From NCBI RefSeq assembly GCF_017355365.1, contig NZ_JADIJR010000005.1, forward strand, positions 89,746-153,745: a stretch of 64,000 nt of DNA, read 5' to 3'. This stretch comes from Microbacterium sp. SD291 (GTDB lineage Bacteria; Actinomycetota; Actinomycetes; Actinomycetales; Microbacteriaceae). Shown here piece after piece: positions 1 to 9,449 of the stretch. A program made the translations under genes and the position numbers. The notes beneath the pieces were generated by a model. That model had not been told where the DNA came from. It ran no database searches and worked only from the letters and a program-made list of their open reading frames with translations. Each line of letters starts with the position of its first letter. Positions within the stretch are counted from its first letter, which is position 1.

Positions 1-927
1 CCCCCCACTGTGCGCGTCGCGGAGGTCACGGCGATCCTCAGGTTCGCCGGCGGCCTGCATTCGATCGCCGGGCGGGTCGCGGTCGAGGCCGAGGTGGATG
101 CCGAGGTGCTCGCGCAGCGCGTGGCCCGCGACCTCGCGGAGATCTACGGTGTGCGTCCCGAGATCGCCCAGGTGCAGTCCAGCACCGCGAACGACGGTGC
201 CCGCTGGGCCGTCCGCGTGATCGCCGCGGGCGAGACCCTGGCTCGCCAGACGGGCCTCCTCGATCAGCGCCGCCGGCCGGTGCGCGGCCTGCCCAACCGT
301 CTCACCACCGGCTCCCGGGCCGAGGTCGCCGGTCTCTGGCGCGGCGCCTTCCTCGCGGCGGGCTCGCTCAGCGAGCCCGGCCGCTCGGCGATGCTCGAGG
401 TCTCCTGCCCCTCGTCGGAGGCCGCGATGGCGCTCGTCGGCGCAGCGCATCGCCTGGGCGTGGCCGCCAAGGCCCGCGAGGTGCGCGGGATGCCGCGAGT
501 CGTCGTGCGCGAGGGCGAGGCCATCCGCACGGTGCTCACCGAGATGGGCGCCCAGAAGACGGCCGTGGCCTGGGAGGAGATGCGCCAGCGCCGAGAGGTC
601 CGCGCCGGCGTCAACCGCCTCGTGAACTTCGACGACGCGAACCTGCGGCGATCCGCCCAGGCGGCCGTCGCCGCGTGCGCCCGCGTCGAGCGGGCACTCG
701 AGATCCTCGCCGACGAGGTCCCCGATCATCTGAAGGTCGCGGGGGAGCTGCGTCTCGCCCACCGCGACGCGAGCCTCGACGAGCTCGGGCACCACGCCGA
801 CCCGCCGATGACGAAGGATGCCGTCGCCGGCCGCATCCGCCGCCTGCTGGCGATGGCCGACAAGCGCGCGCAGCAGGAGGGCATCCCCGGCACGGAGGCG
901 GCCGTGCCGGTGGGACTCGACGTCTGA
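1..927 (+). CDS. whiA: WhiA sporulation/cell-division regulator, 5' truncated by window edge
   Basis: This is the C-terminal 308 residues of WhiA, a LAGLIDADG-fold DNA-binding protein with a C-terminal helix-turn-helix that activates division and developmental genes in actinobacteria. The frame is open to base 1, so the GTG at 10 is not the true start; known WhiA proteins have about 20 more N-terminal residues. The core is recognisable from '[10 protein letters not shown]', 'RPVRGLP', 'WRGAFLA', '[10 protein letters not shown]' and the end '[20 protein letters not shown]', which is the recognition-helix region. WhiA normally lies just upstream of gap-pgk-tpiA, as here. A strong hairpin follows the stop codon. 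Confidence in the family is high. Confidence 0.97.
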   Translation, partial: PPTVRVAEVTAILRFAGGLHSIAGRVAVEAEVDAEVLAQRVARDLAEIYGVRPEIAQVQSSTANDGARWAVRVIAAGETLARQTGLLDQRRRPVRGLPNRLTTGSRAEVAGLWRGAFLAAGSLSEPGRSAMLEVSCPSSEAAMALVGAAHRLGVAAKAREVRGMPRVVVREGEAIRTVLTEMGAQKTAVAWEEMRQRREVRAGVNRLVNFDDANLRRSAQAAVAACARVERALEILADEVPDHLKVAGELRLAHRDASLDELGHHADPPMTKDAVAGRIRRLLAMADKRAQQEGIPGTEAAVPVGLDV

Positions 928-963
928 CGCGTCGGAGAGCTCCGCGACCCGCGATTCCCGAGA

Positions 964-991
964 AGAGCCGGCCCCTGACGGGGCCGGCTCT
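964..991 (+). terminator. Hairpin terminator after whiA
   Basis: A perfect 12-bp stem (964-975 with 980-991) closes a TGAC loop 36 nt after the whiA stop. No long T-run follows, as is common for actinobacterial terminators. Confidence 0.7.
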
Positions 992-1129
992 CTTCGTCAT
1001 ACGGCGGAAGGTTCCGGTCCGTGCGCGCGTTGTCGTCAGTAGGATGAAATCGTCTGCTCCGCATCGCACCTCGGTGGTGCGGAGGATCGGCAAGCGCCGC
1101 GGCGCGGCGCGGATTGGATGAAAAGCGAC

Positions 1130-1756
1130 ATGGCTACCTACACGCTCCCTGACCTTCCGTACGACTTCGCTGCCCTCGAGCCGCACATCAGCGGGAAGAT
1201 CATGGAACTCCACCATGACAAGCACCACGCGGCCTACGTCGCCGGCGCGAACGCGGCTCTCGACGGTCTCGCGGAGGCGCGCGACAGCGGCAACCTGGCG
1301 AACGTCAACAAGCTCGAGAAGGACCTCGCGTTCAACCTCGGCGGTCACGTGAACCACTCCATCTTCTGGACCAACCTGTCCCCGAACGGCGGCGGCGAGC
1401 CCGAGGGCGAGCTGCGTGCCGCCATCGACGAGTTCTTCGGGTCCTTCGAGAAGTTCCAGGCGCACTTCACCGCCAACGCCATGGGCATCCAGGGCTCGGG
1501 CTGGTCGGTGCTCAGCTGGGACTCGATCGGCCAGCGCCTGATCATCCAGCAGCTGTTCGACCAGCAGTCGAACACCGCGCAGGGCACCGTGCCGATCTTC
1601 CAGCTCGACATGTGGGAGCACGCGTTCTACCTCGACTACCTGAACGTCAAGGCGGACTACGTGAAGGCGGCGTGGAACATCGCCAACTGGGAGAACGTGG
1701 CGCAGCGCCTCGTAACAGCTCGCGAGAAGACCGCGGGCCTGCTGGTACTGTCGTAA
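1130..1756 (+). CDS. sodA: Superoxide dismutase (Fe/Mn family)
   Basis: Cytoplasmic Fe/Mn superoxide dismutase of 208 residues, the normal length, converting superoxide to peroxide and oxygen. The four metal ligands are visible: His in 'MELHHDKHH' (about residue 28), His in 'GGHVNHSIFW', and Asp and His in 'DMWEHAFYLDY'. The fold signature 'GSGWSVL' is also present. The metal (Mn, Fe or either) cannot be decided from these motifs alone. An in-frame ATG lies at 1118, but the family start MxxYTLPDLPYD begins at the ATG at 1130, so I prefer that. The gene sits alone between two hairpins, which suggests its own transcript. Confidence 0.96.
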   Translation: MATYTLPDLPYDFAALEPHISGKIMELHHDKHHAAYVAGANAALDGLAEARDSGNLANVNKLEKDLAFNLGGHVNHSIFWTNLSPNGGGEPEGELRAAIDEFFGSFEKFQAHFTANAMGIQGSGWSVLSWDSIGQRLIIQQLFDQQSNTAQGTVPIFQLDMWEHAFYLDYLNVKADYVKAAWNIANWENVAQRLVTAREKTAGLLVLS

Positions 1757-1802
1757 ACAACGGGCGTCCTGATGGGCGATATGCCCGTCAGGACGCCGTT
1801 GT
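1757..1802 (+). terminator. Long hairpin between sodA and gap
   Basis: A near-perfect inverted repeat of about 20 bp per arm starts immediately after the sodA stop. The arms lie around a GATAT loop and have one bulged G and one G:U-type mismatch. It separates sodA from the glycolytic operon. Confidence 0.7.
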
Positions 1803-1817
1803 CCGTGAAATCCGTAA

Positions 1818-2867
<1,050 letters not shown>

Positions 2868-2877
2868 GCTCATACAC

Positions 2878-4092
2878 ATGACTCTGCGCACCCTGGACTC
2901 TCTGGGTTCACTCGAGGGCAAGCGCGTCATCGTCCGTTGTGATCTCAACGTCCCCCTCCGGGACGGGGTCATAACGGACGATGGTCGTGTTCGAGCCTCG
3001 CTGCCGACCCTCAACGCACTCATCAACGCGGGAGCCCGCGTCGTCGTGTGCTCCCACCTCGGACGCCCCGACGGCGCCCCCGACCCCCAGTACAGCCTCG
3101 AGCCGGTCGCCCAGCGGCTGTCCGAGCTCCTCGGCAAGCCGGTCGCGTTCGCGCGCGACACGGTGGGCGAGTCGGCGCAGGACGCCGTGACCGCCCTCGA
3201 GGACGGCGGGGTCGTCGTCATCGAGAACCTCCGCTTCAACGCCGGCGAGACCGCGAAGGACGACGCCGTTCGCGGCGAGTTCGCGGCGCAGCTGGCCGAG
3301 CTCGGGGACGTCCTCGTGTCCGACGGCTTCGGTGTCGTCCATCGCAAGCAGGCGAGCGTGTACGAGCTGGCTGAGCTGCTGCCTTCGGCCGCCGGCCTGC
3401 TGATCGCCGCCGAGCTCGACGTGCTCGACCGTCTCACCGAGAACCCGGAGCGCCCCTATGCGGTCGTGCTCGGCGGTTCGAAGGTCAGCGACAAGCTCGG
3501 AGTGATCTCGCACCTGCTCCCGCGCGTCGACCGCATCCTGGTCGGCGGCGGCATGCTGTTCACGTTCCTCAAGGCGCAGGGCCACCCGGTGGCGGCCAGC
3601 CTCCTCGAGGAGGACCAGCTGGAGACCGTGCGCGGCTACATCGCCGAAGCGAAGCGTCGCGGCGTGGAGCTCGTGCTCCCGACCGACGTCGTCGTCGCCG
3701 CGTCCTTCGCAGCGGATGCCGCCCACGAGGTGGCGGCGGCGGACGCGATCGAGTCGACCGCGTCCGGCGCGTCCGGCATCGGTCTCGACATCGGCCCCGA
3801 CACCGCCGCGCGGTTCGCGGAGGTCATCCGCAGCTCGAAGACGGTGTTCTGGAACGGCCCGATGGGCGTGTTCGAGTTCCCGGCGTTCGCGGCGGGGACG
3901 AAGACCGTGGCACAGGCGCTGACCGAGGTCGACGGGCTCAGCGTCGTCGGCGGCGGCGACTCCGCGGCGGCCGTGCGTCAGCTCGGCTTCGGCGACGAAC
4001 AGTTCGGTCACATCTCGACCGGCGGCGGCGCCAGCCTCGAGTTCCTCGAGGGCAAGAAACTACCCGGCCTGGAGGTGCTCGGATGGGTCTGA
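2878..4092 (+). CDS. pgk: Phosphoglycerate kinase
   Basis: Phosphoglycerate kinase, 404 residues, transferring phosphate from 1,3-bisphosphoglycerate to ADP. Signatures are 'RVIVRCDLNVPL', 'VVCSHLGRPDG' and 'IENLRFNAGE' in the N-domain, 'GGSKVSDKLGV' and 'GGGMLFTFL' in the nucleotide-binding C-domain, and 'WNGPMGVFE' and 'GGGDSAAAV' near the end. The ATG at 2878 is 10 nt after gap. The last 10 nt overlap tpiA in another frame, which suggests translational coupling. Confidence 0.98.
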   Translation: MTLRTLDSLGSLEGKRVIVRCDLNVPLRDGVITDDGRVRASLPTLNALINAGARVVVCSHLGRPDGAPDPQYSLEPVAQRLSELLGKPVAFARDTVGESAQDAVTALEDGGVVVIENLRFNAGETAKDDAVRGEFAAQLAELGDVLVSDGFGVVHRKQASVYELAELLPSAAGLLIAAELDVLDRLTENPERPYAVVLGGSKVSDKLGVISHLLPRVDRILVGGGMLFTFLKAQGHPVAASLLEEDQLETVRGYIAEAKRRGVELVLPTDVVVAASFAADAAHEVAAADAIESTASGASGIGLDIGPDTAARFAEVIRSSKTVFWNGPMGVFEFPAFAAGTKTVAQALTEVDGLSVVGGGDSAAAVRQLGFGDEQFGHISTGGGASLEFLEGKKLPGLEVLGWV

Positions 4093-4874
4093 ACGCCCGT
4101 ACCCCGCTGATCGCGGGAAACTGGAAGATGAATCTCGACCACCTGCAGGCGGTCGCGTTCGTGCAGAAGCTGCACTGGACGCTCAAGGACGCCAAGCACG
4201 AGGACGGCTCGGTCGAGGTGGCGGTCTTCCCTCCCTTCACCGACATCCGCAGTGTGCAGACGCTGATCGACGCGGACAGGATCCCGTTCGCCCTCGGCGC
4301 GCAGGACATCTCGGCACACGACTCCGGTGCGTACACCGGTGAGGTGTCGGGGGTGTTCCTCGCCAAGCTCGACGCGAAGTACGTCATCATCGGACACTCC
4401 GAGCGCCGTGAGTACCACGCGGAGTCGGACCAGGTTGTTGCGGCGAAGACGAAGGCCGCGCTCAAGCACGGTCTCTCGCCCGTCATCTGCGTGGGCGAGA
4501 CCGCCGAGGACCTGGAGAAGTTCGGCGCCAGCGCCGTTCCTGCCGGCCAGCTGGAAGCAGCCCTTCAGGGCCTCGCGAAGGACGCGGACATCGTCGTGGC
4601 CTACGAGCCGGTCTGGGCGATCGGATCCGGTCAGGCGGCGACTCCGCAGCAGGCGCAGGACGTCTGCGCGGCGCTGCGCACCGTGATCGCCAAGGTCCTC
4701 GGTGACGAGGCCGCCGCACGCACCCGCATCCTCTACGGCGGGTCCGTCAAGTCCGCCAACATCGCGAGCTTCATGCGCGAGCCGGATGTCGATGGAGCAC
4801 TGGTCGGCGGTGCGAGTCTCGTCGTCGACGAGTTCGCCGCGATCATCCGCTTCGAGAAGCACGTCGGCGTCTGA
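4083..4874 (+). CDS. tpiA: Triosephosphate isomerase
   Basis: Triosephosphate isomerase, 263 residues, interconverting dihydroxyacetone phosphate and glyceraldehyde 3-phosphate. The catalytic residues are visible: Lys in 'AGNWKMN', His in 'IGHSERR' and Glu in 'AYEPVWAIG'. The phosphate-binding 'YGGSVKSAN' and 'GALVGGASL' are also present. The ATG lies inside the last codons of pgk (10-nt overlap). A GC-rich hairpin starts directly after the stop. Confidence 0.98.
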   Translation: MGLNARTPLIAGNWKMNLDHLQAVAFVQKLHWTLKDAKHEDGSVEVAVFPPFTDIRSVQTLIDADRIPFALGAQDISAHDSGAYTGEVSGVFLAKLDAKYVIIGHSERREYHAESDQVVAAKTKAALKHGLSPVICVGETAEDLEKFGASAVPAGQLEAALQGLAKDADIVVAYEPVWAIGSGQAATPQQAQDVCAALRTVIAKVLGDEAAARTRILYGGSVKSANIASFMREPDVDGALVGGASLVVDEFAAIIRFEKHVGV

Positions 4875-4902
4875 GTGCAGCGGGGCTGCGGCCCCGCTGC
4901 AC
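4875..4902 (+). terminator. Hairpin after tpiA
   Basis: An 11-bp perfect stem (4875-4885 with 4892-4902) begins at the base after the tpiA stop codon. It probably ends the gap-pgk-tpiA transcript or lowers read-through into secG. Confidence 0.65.
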
Positions 4903-4904
4903 CG

Positions 4905-4910
4905 TATACT
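4905..4910 (+). promoter_or_regulatory. Candidate -10 box (TATACT) for secG-rbpA
   Basis: TATACT lies just after the tpiA terminator, 46 nt before the secG start. No convincing -35 is seen. A small hairpin (4922-4937) lies in the implied leader. It suggests that secG-rbpA has its own promoter. Confidence 0.4.
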
Positions 4911-4955
4911 TGACGCTTACCGGGGCAGTCCTGCCCCAGCGAAAGGCTCTACCTC

Positions 4956-5204
4956 GTGGAAATTCTCGAGTTCGTCCTGCAGGTCCTGCTGGGTATCACC
5001 AGCGTCCTGCTGACCCTCCTCATCCTGCTCCACAAGGGTCGCGGCGGCGGCCTGTCCGACATGTTCGGCGGAGGCATGTCCTCGGCCGTCGGCTCGTCCG
5101 GTCTCGCTGAGCGCAACCTCAACCGCTTCACCGTCGTGCTCGCACTCGCATGGTTCGTGGCGATCGTCGCACTCGGTCTCATCACGAAATTCGAGGTGAT
5201 CTGA
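4956..5204 (+). CDS. secG: Preprotein translocase subunit SecG
   Basis: SecG, 82 residues, a small membrane subunit of SecYEG that assists preprotein translocation. It has two hydrophobic segments, about residues 2-24 and 55-78. The conserved loop 'LLHKGRGGGLSDMFGGG' lies between them. The GTG start at 4956 has GAAAGG at 4941. The stop overlaps the ATG of rbpA (TGATG), so the two genes are translationally coupled. SecG downstream of tpiA is a common actinobacterial order. Confidence 0.96.
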   Translation: MEILEFVLQVLLGITSVLLTLLILLHKGRGGGLSDMFGGGMSSAVGSSGLAERNLNRFTVVLALAWFVAIVALGLITKFEVI

Positions 5205-5557
5205 TGGCCACCGGCGGAAACGCGATCCGGGGCACCCGCGTCGGCTCTGGCCCCATGGGCGAGCAGGACCACGGCTACCACGCCGACCGCATCGCGGTCT
5301 CCTACTGGGACGGCCTCGGCAACGAGACGGTCCGCTATTTCGCGGCAGGTCTTCCCGAGGAGGAGATCCCGGAGACGATCGATCACCCGCAGACGGGTCT
5401 CCCGGCCGGACGCGACAAGGAGAATCCTCCTGCTCTCGCCAAGACCGAGCCGTACAAGACGCACCTCGCCTATGTGAAGGAGCGCCGCACGGACGAGGAA
5501 GCGGTCCAGCTGCTGGAGGACGCGCTCACGCAGCTGCGTGAGCGCAGGGGTCAGTGA
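5204..5557 (+). CDS. rbpA: RNA polymerase-binding protein RbpA
   Basis: RbpA, 117 residues, an actinobacterial transcription factor that binds the principal sigma factor and the RNA polymerase beta subunit and stabilises open complexes. Recognition rests on the N-terminal 'AIRGTRVGSGPMG', the core-domain 'YHADRIAVSYWD...ETVRYFA' and the C-terminal sigma-interacting 'KTHLAYVKERRTDEEAVQLL'. The core has no Cys, so it probably does not bind zinc, unlike some Streptomyces homologues. The ATG overlaps the secG stop by one base. A perfect 16-bp hairpin follows the gene. Confidence 0.93.
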   Translation: MATGGNAIRGTRVGSGPMGEQDHGYHADRIAVSYWDGLGNETVRYFAAGLPEEEIPETIDHPQTGLPAGRDKENPPALAKTEPYKTHLAYVKERRTDEEAVQLLEDALTQLRERRGQ

Positions 5558-5572
5558 CCTCGATCTGACGTC

Positions 5573-5608
5573 GAAGAGGCCGCCGCGAGCATTCGCGGCG
5601 GCCTCTTC
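5573..5608 (+). terminator. Perfect 16-bp hairpin terminator after rbpA
   Basis: Arms 5573-5588 and 5593-5608 are fully complementary around a GCAT loop. The hairpin separates rbpA from the convergent gene at 5647 and could act in both directions. Confidence 0.8.
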
Positions 5609-5646
5609 TGCACCCGGTCTCGGTGGTCAGCCGCAGCCACCCGCGG

Positions 5647-6852
5647 TCACCGGCATCCGTTCGCGGCGTCGATGTAGGACTGCGGAGGGTACCCGTACGC
5701 CCACACCCCGTTGGCGTCATCGGTGAAGCCCATGCTGATGGCCCAGGCCGTGGCCCATTTCTCGATGCTGTCCTGGGTCGACGAGTCGTAGAGGTCCTCA
5801 CATTTCACGCTGATCGCGTGACCGACCTCGTGTGCGACGAGGGACTTGCTGCGGATGGACGGCCACTGCTCGGCCACCGAGTCCGACAGCTCGATCAGCG
5901 CGCGATCCGGCTCGTCCCACCACCAGGTGGTGAGGCCGCCCATGCTGCCGTTCTCGCCCGCGCCGTTCACGATCCGGTTCCAGTCGAACTCCAGCAGCAC
6001 CCCGGGTGCCAGCGAGCGTGCGAAGGTCTCGATCTCCAGGCGGACCCGCTCCAGCGGCCCGGCCTTCTCCGCGAGCTCCGCCTGCTCGGACGCGAGCACC
6101 TGGGCCGCCGCTGTCTCGAGCGTGAGGAACGAGTCAGCCGCAGCCTGATCGAGCACCGTCGCAGACGAGACCACGGCCGCGGCGTCGCGCAGGGCGATGA
6201 CCTCGTCGTTCCCGGCGGAGAGATGGGCGGACTCGAAGCCGGCGGCGGATGCCGAGGCCGTCGCGAGCAGCGCGACACCGGCCTCGTCCACCTCATCGCC
6301 CGAAGCCGCGATCGAGTCCGACGCGTTCTCCAGGTCCTGCTCCAGCCGGATCACCTGCGCGCGCTCGGCGTCGAGCCGACCGGATGCGGGGAAGAGCTCC
6401 CAGAACCACAGCGGCTTCTCCCCGGCGGAGGGCACCTCTTCGGCGACGGCGCCGTCCGCGGCGGAGGCGACGGCCTCGGCATCCGTGAGCGCGACGGCGA
6501 GCGAGTCTCCGGTCGCCGCGTCCACGAGCGTTCCGGAGTCGCTCTCAAGGATGAGGTCGGCGATGTCCGCCGCCGCTTTCAGCTGATCGTTCGCGCCGCG
6601 CACCTGCGTGGACGTCGTGATCGCCGATCGCGCGGCGTCGTCGAATGCGGCTTCGGCGTCGTCGTAGCCGAGACTCGCGCCGACCTGCACGGCAGCGAGG
6701 GCCGCCACCACGGCGATTCCGGCGAGCAGACCCAGCACGAGACCGGTGCGCCTCCTGCCCCGCCGCCGAGGCGGAACGGCATCCGCACCGGAGAAGCGGG
6801 ACGGGAGTCCGTGATCACCGAGCCCTGCGGCGTCGCTCATCGGCGCGGACAT
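5647..6852 (-). CDS. Membrane-anchored protein with C-terminal HEVGH motif, unknown function
   Basis: A 401-residue protein I cannot assign to a named family. About 35 N-terminal residues end in a basic run ('RRRGRRR'). One transmembrane segment follows (about residues 37-60), so most of the protein is probably extracytoplasmic. The middle 230 residues are Ala/Glu/Asp-rich and helical-looking. The C-terminal 100 residues look folded and contain 'LVAHEVGHAIS' (HExxH at about 341-345), followed by a Glu/Trp-rich stretch and two Cys. HExxH plus a downstream acidic residue suggests a zinc peptidase fold, but this is inference. The ATG at 6852 is preceded by GGAGGTG at about 8 nt. It converges with rbpA. 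Confidence 0.75.
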   Translation of the reverse strand: MSAPMSDAAGLGDHGLPSRFSGADAVPPRRRGRRRTGLVLGLLAGIAVVAALAAVQVGASLGYDDAEAAFDDAARSAITTSTQVRGANDQLKAAADIADLILESDSGTLVDAATGDSLAVALTDAEAVASAADGAVAEEVPSAGEKPLWFWELFPASGRLDAERAQVIRLEQDLENASDSIAASGDEVDEAGVALLATASASAAGFESAHLSAGNDEVIALRDAAAVVSSATVLDQAAADSFLTLETAAAQVLASEQAELAEKAGPLERVRLEIETFARSLAPGVLLEFDWNRIVNGAGENGSMGGLTTWWWDEPDRALIELSDSVAEQWPSIRSKSLVAHEVGHAISVKCEDLYDSSTQDSIEKWATAWAISMGFTDDANGVWAYGYPPQSYIDAANGCR

Positions 6853-6910
6853 TCGTGGTGCACCTCCGGGTCGACGCGTGAATGACTCGACTCTGCCAGA
6901 TGAAACGACG

Positions 6911-6938
6911 AAGGCCCTCGCATTCCTGCGAGGGCCTT
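6911..6938 (-). terminator. Hairpin terminator downstream of tRNA-Gly
   Basis: A perfect 12-bp stem (6911-6922 with 6927-6938) with a 4-nt loop lies 10 nt past the 3' end of the minus-strand tRNA-Gly. Confidence 0.75.
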
Positions 6939-6947
6939 TCGAAGCCG

Positions 6948-7018
6948 AGGGGCTGACGAGAATCGAACTCGCATCATCTGTTTGGAAGACAGAGGCTTTA
7001 CCACTAAGCTACAGCCCC
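6948..7018 (-). tRNA. tRNA-Gly (anticodon TCC)
   Basis: Read on the minus strand, this folds as a complete cloverleaf with a 7-bp acceptor GGGGCTG/CAGCCCC. The anticodon arm is TCTGT-CTTCCAA-ACAGA, giving anticodon TCC for GGA codons. A TTCGATT T-loop and discriminator T, as expected for glycine, are present. CCA is not encoded. Confidence 0.96.
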
Positions 7019-7054
7019 GGATCGGGGCCTCAGAGGTCCCGCACCGACTCTTCA

Positions 7055-7060
7055 ATCATA
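7055..7060 (-). promoter_or_regulatory. Candidate -10 box (TATGAT) for tRNA-Gly
   Basis: TATGAT on the minus strand lies 36 nt upstream of the mature tRNA-Gly 5' end. No clear -35 is seen. Confidence 0.4.
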
Positions 7061-7088
7061 GCGGACAGTCGGAGGTGCTCCCGTCCGT

Positions 7089-7094
7089 TAGACT
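7089..7094 (+). promoter_or_regulatory. Candidate -10 box (TAGACT) for tRNA-Pro
   Basis: TAGACT lies 30 nt upstream of tRNA-Pro. The same hexamer recurs before deoR, oppA-like, proA and the nadD cluster in this window. Confidence 0.45.
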
Positions 7095-7124
7095 CTACGG
7101 GGCTGAATCCGCATGCGGATTCCC

Positions 7125-7198
7125 CGGGGCGTAGCTCAGTTTGGTAGAGCGCCCGCTTTGGGAGCGGGAGGTCGCAGGTTCAACTCCTGTCGCCCCGA
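7125..7198 (+). tRNA. tRNA-Pro (anticodon TGG)
   Basis: A complete 74-nt cloverleaf with acceptor CGGGGCG/CGCCCCG. The anticodon arm is CCCGC-TTTGGGA-GCGGG, giving anticodon TGG for CCA codons. The T-arm is AGGTTCAACTCCT and the discriminator is A. CCA is not encoded. Confidence 0.96.
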
Positions 7199-7261
7199 CA
7201 CGGCTTCTTCGAGCCCGACAGCCGCGGTTCAGCGCGGAGACCACAAGGAGAACACACCAGC

Positions 7262-8788
7262 ATGGCGAACAGCACCGTCGAGAAGCTGACCCCGACCCGG
7301 GTCAAGCTCAGCATCACGGTCACCCCGGACGACCTCAAGCCGAGCATCGCTCACGCGTACGAGCACATCGCTCAGGACGTCCAGATCCCCGGCTTCCGCA
7401 AGGGCAAGGTCCCGGCTCCGATCATCGATCAGCGCATCGGACGTGGCGCCGTCATCGAGCACGCCGTCAACGAGGGCCTCGACCAGTTCTTCCGCCAGGC
7501 GGCCGCTGAGCACAAGCTGCGCGTCGTCGGCCGTCCGGCGGCCGAGATCACCGAGTGGCCGAACGAGAAGGACTTCTCCGGAGACCTGCTCGTCGACATC
7601 GAGGTGGACGTCCGCCCCGACATCGAGCTCCCGTCCTTCGACGGCATCACGGTGACCGTGGACGCCGTCGAGGCCGACGAGGCCGCACTCGATGAGGAGC
7701 TGGAGCGGCTGCGCGCGCGCTTCGGCACGCTCGTCCCGGTCGACCGCCCCGCGGCGAAGGGCGACTTCGTCGAGCTGGACCTCGTCGCCACGATCGACGG
7801 CGCCGAGATCGACCGCGCCGAGGGCGTGTCCTACGAGGTCGGCTCCGGCGAGCTGCTCGAGGGCATCGACGACGCGATCGAGTCGCTCACCGCAGGTGAG
7901 GACACCACGTTCCGCTCTTCGCTCGTCGGCGGCGACCACGCCGGCTCCGAGGCCGAGGTCTCCGTGACGGTCAAGGCCGTCAAGGAGCGCGAGCTCCCCG
8001 AGGCGGACGACGACTTCGCGCAGATCGCCAGCGAGTTCGACACGATCGCGGAGCTGCGTGACAGCCTCGCCGAGCGCGTCGCACAGCAGGGCGTCTTCAC
8101 GCAGGGCTCGGCCGCTCGCGACAAGCTCGTGGAGACGCTGCTCGAGCAGATCGAGATCCCGGTTCCGCCGAAGCTCATCGAGGACGAGGTGCACAACCAC
8201 CTCGAGGGTGAGGGTCGTCTCGAGGACGACGAGCACCGCGCCGAGGTGACCGAGGCCAGCGAGAAGCAGTTCCGCACGCAGGTGCTGCTCGACACGATCG
8301 CCGAGCAGGCCGACGTGCAGGTCTCGCAGGAGGAGCTCTCGCAGTACCTCATCCAGTCCGCCTCCCAGTACGGCATGGCGCCGCAGGAGTTCGTCGAGGC
8401 GCTGCAGTCCTCGAACCAGCTTCCCGCGCTCGTCGGCGAGGTCGCCCGCAACAAGGCGCTCGCGATCGCTCTCGGCAAGGTCAATGTCGTCGACACCAAC
8501 GGCAAGACCGTCGACCTGTCCGACTTCATCGTGACCGACGACGAGGCTGACGCCGAGGCTGAGGCTCCCGCGGAGGAGAAGCCGGCCAAGAAGGCTCCCG
8601 CGAAGAAGCCCGCAGCCAAGAAGGCCGACGACGCTGACGCCGCTGAGAAGCCGGCAGCGAAGAAGCCCGCTGCGAAGAAGGCGCCCGCGAAGAAGGCCGA
8701 CGACGCTGAGGCAGCGGAGAAGCCTGCCGCCAAGAAGCCGGCCGCCAAGAAGGCTCCGGCGAAGAAGGCTGCCGACAAGGCCGAGTGA
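7262..8788 (+). CDS. tig: Trigger factor (ribosome-associated chaperone / prolyl isomerase)
   Basis: Trigger factor, 508 residues, the ribosome-docked chaperone that shelters nascent chains. The N-terminal domain has the ribosome-binding signature 'PGFRKGKVP' near residue 45. The PPIase domain includes '[17 protein letters not shown]', and the helical C-domain ends near residue 435 ('[10 protein letters not shown]'). After that comes an acidic patch and an unusual tail of about 65 residues rich in Lys, Ala and Pro, with repeated '[12 protein letters not shown]' units; it looks disordered and basic. AAGGAG lies ahead of the ATG. The tig-clpP-clpX neighbourhood is standard for bacteria. Confidence 0.97.
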   Translation: MANSTVEKLTPTRVKLSITVTPDDLKPSIAHAYEHIAQDVQIPGFRKGKVPAPIIDQRIGRGAVIEHAVNEGLDQFFRQAAAEHKLRVVGRPAAEITEWPNEKDFSGDLLVDIEVDVRPDIELPSFDGITVTVDAVEADEAALDEELERLRARFGTLVPVDRPAAKGDFVELDLVATIDGAEIDRAEGVSYEVGSGELLEGIDDAIESLTAGEDTTFRSSLVGGDHAGSEAEVSVTVKAVKERELPEADDDFAQIASEFDTIAELRDSLAERVAQQGVFTQGSAARDKLVETLLEQIEIPVPPKLIEDEVHNHLEGEGRLEDDEHRAEVTEASEKQFRTQVLLDTIAEQADVQVSQEELSQYLIQSASQYGMAPQEFVEALQSSNQLPALVGEVARNKALAIALGKVNVVDTNGKTVDLSDFIVTDDEADAEAEAPAEEKPAKKAPAKKPAAKKADDADAAEKPAAKKPAAKKAPAKKADDAEAAEKPAAKKPAAKKAPAKKAADKAE

Positions 8789-8807
8789 TCGAACACGATC
8801 TCAGGGG

Positions 8808-8835
8808 AGGGGCGGATGCTGCGGCATCCGCCCCT
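8808..8835 (+). terminator. Hairpin terminator after tig
   Basis: Perfect 12-bp arms (8808-8819 and 8824-8835) around a TGCG loop lie 20 nt after the tig stop. CT-rich sequence follows. Confidence 0.75.
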
Positions 8836-8858
8836 CTCTCGTGAAGGGACAGCAGGTG

Positions 8859-9368
8859 ATGGGCGGCGACATGGCGAAGACCTGGGATGAGCGCATCGAC
8901 GAGGTGTGGACGGACGCGTCGGGCGAGGAGGTCGGCGACGACACGATCGCGCGGATCGACGCGCTCGCAGCCGAGCGCGGCAGCGACGACGCGCGAGCCG
9001 AGTTCGAACGCGCAGGAGCCAGGGACTCCGCCGGGCGGCCCGCCGAGGCTGTAGAGCTCTACCGCCGCGCGCTCGCGCTTGGTCTCGACGACGAGCACCG
9101 GCCGCAGTGCGTCATCCAGCTGGCGAGCTCGCTGCGCAACCTCGGAGAGTACGACGACGCCCTCGCGGTGATCCGCGCCGAGGAGGAGCTTTCCGCAGAC
9201 GGTCCGTACCGAGACGCCGTGGCCGTCGTCCACGCGCTGATCCTGGCGAGTTCCGGACGCCCTGCGCACGGTCTGTCGGTCGCGCTCCTGGCACTGGTCC
9301 CGCACCTCCCGCGCTATCACCGCTCGATGACGGCGTACGCCCACGAGATCGCAGAACTCGACGCCTGA
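8859..9368 (+). CDS. Tetratricopeptide-repeat protein
   Basis: A soluble protein of about 169 residues with TPR-like helix pairs: 'DSAGRPAEAVELYRRALALGLD' and 'IQLASSLRNLGEYDDALAVIRAE' fit the TPR spacing. It is probably a protein-interaction scaffold with no catalytic motif. I chose the ATG at 8859 because AAGGGA sits 9 nt upstream; the ATG at 8871 and the GTG at 8841 are alternatives. The position between tig and clpP suggests a link to proteostasis, but nothing in the sequence proves it. Confidence 0.8.
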   Translation: MGGDMAKTWDERIDEVWTDASGEEVGDDTIARIDALAAERGSDDARAEFERAGARDSAGRPAEAVELYRRALALGLDDEHRPQCVIQLASSLRNLGEYDDALAVIRAEEELSADGPYRDAVAVVHALILASSGRPAHGLSVALLALVPHLPRYHRSMTAYAHEIAELDA

Positions 9369-9449
9369 TATGCCGACGGCGAACACGACCTGAGCGTCGC
9401 GTCGTCGCCGGTAGATTCGAATCACTGAAACACGGAATCAGGAGCTGAC

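Noticed and set aside
10..927. A complete short whiA starting at the GTG at base 10
   Set aside because: The frame is open to base 1 and the family has further conserved N-terminal residues, so the gene is cut by the window edge.
8570..8788. Possible CRISPR-like or tandem-repeat array
   Set aside because: The repeats are irregular, in frame and encode the Lys/Ala/Pro tail of trigger factor. There are no spacers.
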